This document shows positions 27,505-29,116 of a stretch of DNA of 29,116 nt, piece after piece. Numbering within the stretch: position 1 is the stretch's first letter; the number at the start of each line of letters is the position of its first letter. The stretch comes from Candidatus Pacearchaeota archaeon (GTDB taxonomy: Archaea > Nanobdellota > Nanobdellia > Pacearchaeales > GW2011-AR1). Under the pieces are notes generated by a model. The model was given only the letters and a program-made list of their open reading frames with translations. It ran no database searches and was not told the origin of the DNA. The position numbers and the translations under genes were made by a program. Location of the stretch: positions 1 to 29,116 of the forward strand of contig JAGLWP010000001.1 of assembly GCA_023133375.1 (NCBI GenBank), read 5' to 3'.

Positions 27505-28626
27505 CTAAAAACTTAATAATTGAATTTTTGTGTCAGTTGTAACAAAATTCTTTGCAACAATTACCTGACAATTTGCGTCTTCTGCAGCCTGAATTGTTGA
27601 ACTTGTAACAGTGCCGTCAATTATGACAACAGAAAATTTTTCTTTGCTTCTTCTCAATGCGCTGTTCAAACTTCTAACAGAAACTTTCTTCAGTTCGTTT
27701 AAAGATTCATCTAAAAGAATTGCTTTTTCTGTTCCTTCGTTTTCATCTGAAAGTTTCTTCAGCTTTTCTTTGTCTTCTTCATTTAGTTCAAATCTTTTTG
27801 TTTCTTCAGATGCACTTGGCGAAAACCCCTCAGCAGGAATTTTTTTCCTTAACGCCATTAAAATTTCCTTGCTAGTAAGTTCTTCAACTTCTTTTCCATC
27901 AGGAGCTGTTGCGAGGTAAGCAACTTTTACATTATCAACAACATTTTGGGTAATCAATTTTCCTCCCCTGTCTCCATCAACAAACAAAGTAATTTCTTTT
28001 TCATTACTTAATTCTTTGATTTCATCTGGAAGTTTTGTACCATTCATGCTGATAACATTCTTCACACCATTTCGCATCAAATTCAAAACATCTGCTCGTC
28101 CTTCAACAACAATAACTTCTTTTCCAGATAAATCTCCGCAAGGAAGTTTGTTCTTTCCATATTCTTGTATTCCGGCAATCCTTGAAGCACCTTTGATTTC
28201 TTCGGAAATTTCTCTTGAACTTGTTGAACCTTCAATTTGTTGCATTAATTTCTTAGCTCTTTCAATGATGTAATCCCTTTTGCCCCCTCTGACATCTTCA
28301 ATTCTTTCAACTTCAATCTGAGAATCGCACGGTCCTATTCTTTCAATAGTTTCTATTGCCGCACCAATCAAAGTAGTTTCTGACTGGTCCAATGCAGTAG
28401 GAATCTTAATAACACCAGTAGTTCTCTTGTTTTCTCTGGTTAATTCAACTTCTATTCTTCCGATTTTTCCTTCTTTCTGCAAATCTCTCATTTCAAGGTC
28501 TGTTCCAAGCAAACCCTCAGTTTGTCCAAAAAGAGCTCCGATTACATCAGGTTTTTCCAACGCACCTTCAGCTATAAAATTCGCATGTATCATGTATTTT
28601 ATTGATACTGGACTTATTTTTGCCAT
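27505..28626 (-). CDS. dnaG: Archaeal DnaG-type primase
   Basis: A 373-residue archaeal DnaG with a TOPRIM domain. The N-terminal block is SPVSIKYMIHANFIAEGALEKPDVIGALFGQTEGLLG. The TOPRIM region (about 170-250) has VIVVEGRADVLNLMRNGVKN, with catalytic Glu, and TLFVDGDRGG, with the D-x-D pair. The C-terminal part is helical and acidic, ending VTTDTKIQLLSF. In archaea this protein is known both as a primase and as a subunit of the RNA exosome, where it binds poly(A). The ATG is preceded by a GATTTTATAAATAAAT box (about 28650-28665, minus strand), giving a short leader. Confidence 0.96.
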   Translation of the reverse strand: MAKISPVSIKYMIHANFIAEGALEKPDVIGALFGQTEGLLGTDLEMRDLQKEGKIGRIEVELTRENKRTTGVIKIPTALDQSETTLIGAAIETIERIGPCDSQIEVERIEDVRGGKRDYIIERAKKLMQQIEGSTSSREISEEIKGASRIAGIQEYGKNKLPCGDLSGKEVIVVEGRADVLNLMRNGVKNVISMNGTKLPDEIKELSNEKEITLFVDGDRGGKLITQNVVDNVKVAYLATAPDGKEVEELTSKEILMALRKKIPAEGFSPSASEETKRFELNEEDKEKLKKLSDENEGTEKAILLDESLNELKKVSVRSLNSALRRSKEKFSVVIIDGTVTSSTIQAAEDANCQVIVAKNFVTTDTKIQLLSF

Positions 28627-28813
28627 TTTCTTTGTTTCCTTATTTAATTTATTTATAAAATCTTATGATTTCATATAGAAAAATATCTCACTAAAATTCT
28701 AATCTGTTCTTACTCTTACAATAGCATAAAGCTAAAATAAAGTGAATGTGAATGTGATTAATAATAATCCATCGCGATATTTTTCTAATGATTATTTGTG
28801 CAAAAAGAAGTTT

Positions 28814-29002
28814 TTAAACATTGTCATCCAAACATGTTGCTTTTTCTTTGATGTATGCGCCAAGATAATATGCAATTCCTATCGCCCCTATTCCATCACT
28901 TTCAAATAAATGAATCCTTTCATTAATAATTTCTAAAGGATTTCTCTTATTTTTTAGTTCTTCATACATTCTTCCAAATTCATTATTATATCTCTTTAAC
29001 AT
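28814..29002 (-). CDS. Small hypothetical protein after the EF-1 alpha gene
   Basis: A 62-residue protein. The N-terminal part is a charged helix (NNEFGRMYEELKNKRNPLEI). The C-terminal part has IHLFESDGIGAIGIAYYLGA, a mildly hydrophobic segment too short to be a sure membrane helix, then YIKEKATCLDDNV. Its ATG lies 33 bp after the stop codon of the EF-1 alpha gene on the same strand, so it may be read through from that strongly expressed gene, although an A/T-rich box also lies in between. No family is recognised. Confidence 0.6.
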   Translation of the reverse strand: MLKRYNNEFGRMYEELKNKRNPLEIINERIHLFESDGIGAIGIAYYLGAYIKEKATCLDDNV

Positions 29003-29035
29003 TTTAATATTTTAAGAAATTTAATTAAAAATTAG

Positions 29036-29116
29036 TTATTTTTGCTTAGTAATTTCCATGCACATTCCTGCAGCAACAGTTTGTCCTGCGTCTCTTACTG
29101 CAAATCTTGACATAAA
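29036..29116 (-). CDS. tuf: Elongation factor 1-alpha, C-terminal end (partial)
   Basis: The last 26 codons of a minus-strand gene that runs off the window. The peptide SRFAVRDAGQTVAAGMCMEI, followed by TKQK, is the conserved C-terminal strand of archaeal EF-1 alpha (aEF1A), the GTPase that brings aminoacyl-tRNA to the ribosome. The RFAVRD-GQTVAAG block is diagnostic. The stop codon is at 29036-29038. Confidence 0.92.
   Translation of the reverse strand, partial: FMSRFAVRDAGQTVAAGMCMEITKQK

Overview
The window is strongly AT-rich, tightly packed archaeal DNA, most likely from a DPANN archaeon of the Pacearchaeota/Woesearchaeota type. The evidence is an archaeal DnaG primase next to elongation factor 1-alpha, archaeal ArgRS and IleRS, DphB (diphthamide), DtdA, RNase HII, a TrmB-family regulator, COG1361-type surface protein, tRNAs without encoded CCA, and A/T-rich TATA boxes about 25-27 bp before start codons, so most mRNAs appear leaderless. 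Lineage is inferred from gene content and composition only.

Layout. 1-4.5 kb: PRPP synthase, a hairpin that may be a small RNA, tRNA-Leu(UAA) with a duplicated 5' end, a ferredoxin:thioredoxin-reductase-like Fe-S protein divergent from argS, then two short genes with unusually clear Shine-Dalgarno sites (a lysine-tailed DNA-binding-like protein and a two-helix membrane protein). 4.5-12.4 kb: TrmB regulator, ileS, dphB, an HD-domain hydrolase with an overlapping partner, dtdA and membrane proteins. 12.4-15.3 kb: an accessory island with TTCGG-containing repeats. One part is an inverted-repeat-bounded cassette (membrane protein, RHH-like protein, small unknown). The other is a three-gene operon of two probably paralogous unknowns and a HEPN protein carrying an R-x4-H motif. 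15.4-20.7 kb: an intact diguanylate cyclase, a pcm gene directly behind tRNA-Ser, hypothetical and membrane proteins, a winged-helix regulator divergent (across clear dyads) from an anchored surface protein with a TSP1-like domain and two Ltp-like repeats, tiny membrane and zinc-ribbon genes, then initiator tRNA-Met directly before rnhB. 20.8-29.1 kb: an SMC ATPase whose hinge seems replaced by a Rad50-like CPLC zinc hook, a second pcm, a COG1361-like surface protein, dnaG and the end of the EF-1 alpha gene.

The best candidates for something undescribed are the zinc-hook SMC, the HEPN operon and inverted-repeat cassette with its TTCGG arrays, the TSP1-Ltp surface protein, the complete GGDEF enzyme in an archaeon, and the tRNA-linked architectures: two mRNAs starting a few bases after a tRNA, and a tRNA-Leu apparently separated from its promoter by a short insertion that duplicated the tRNA 5' end.
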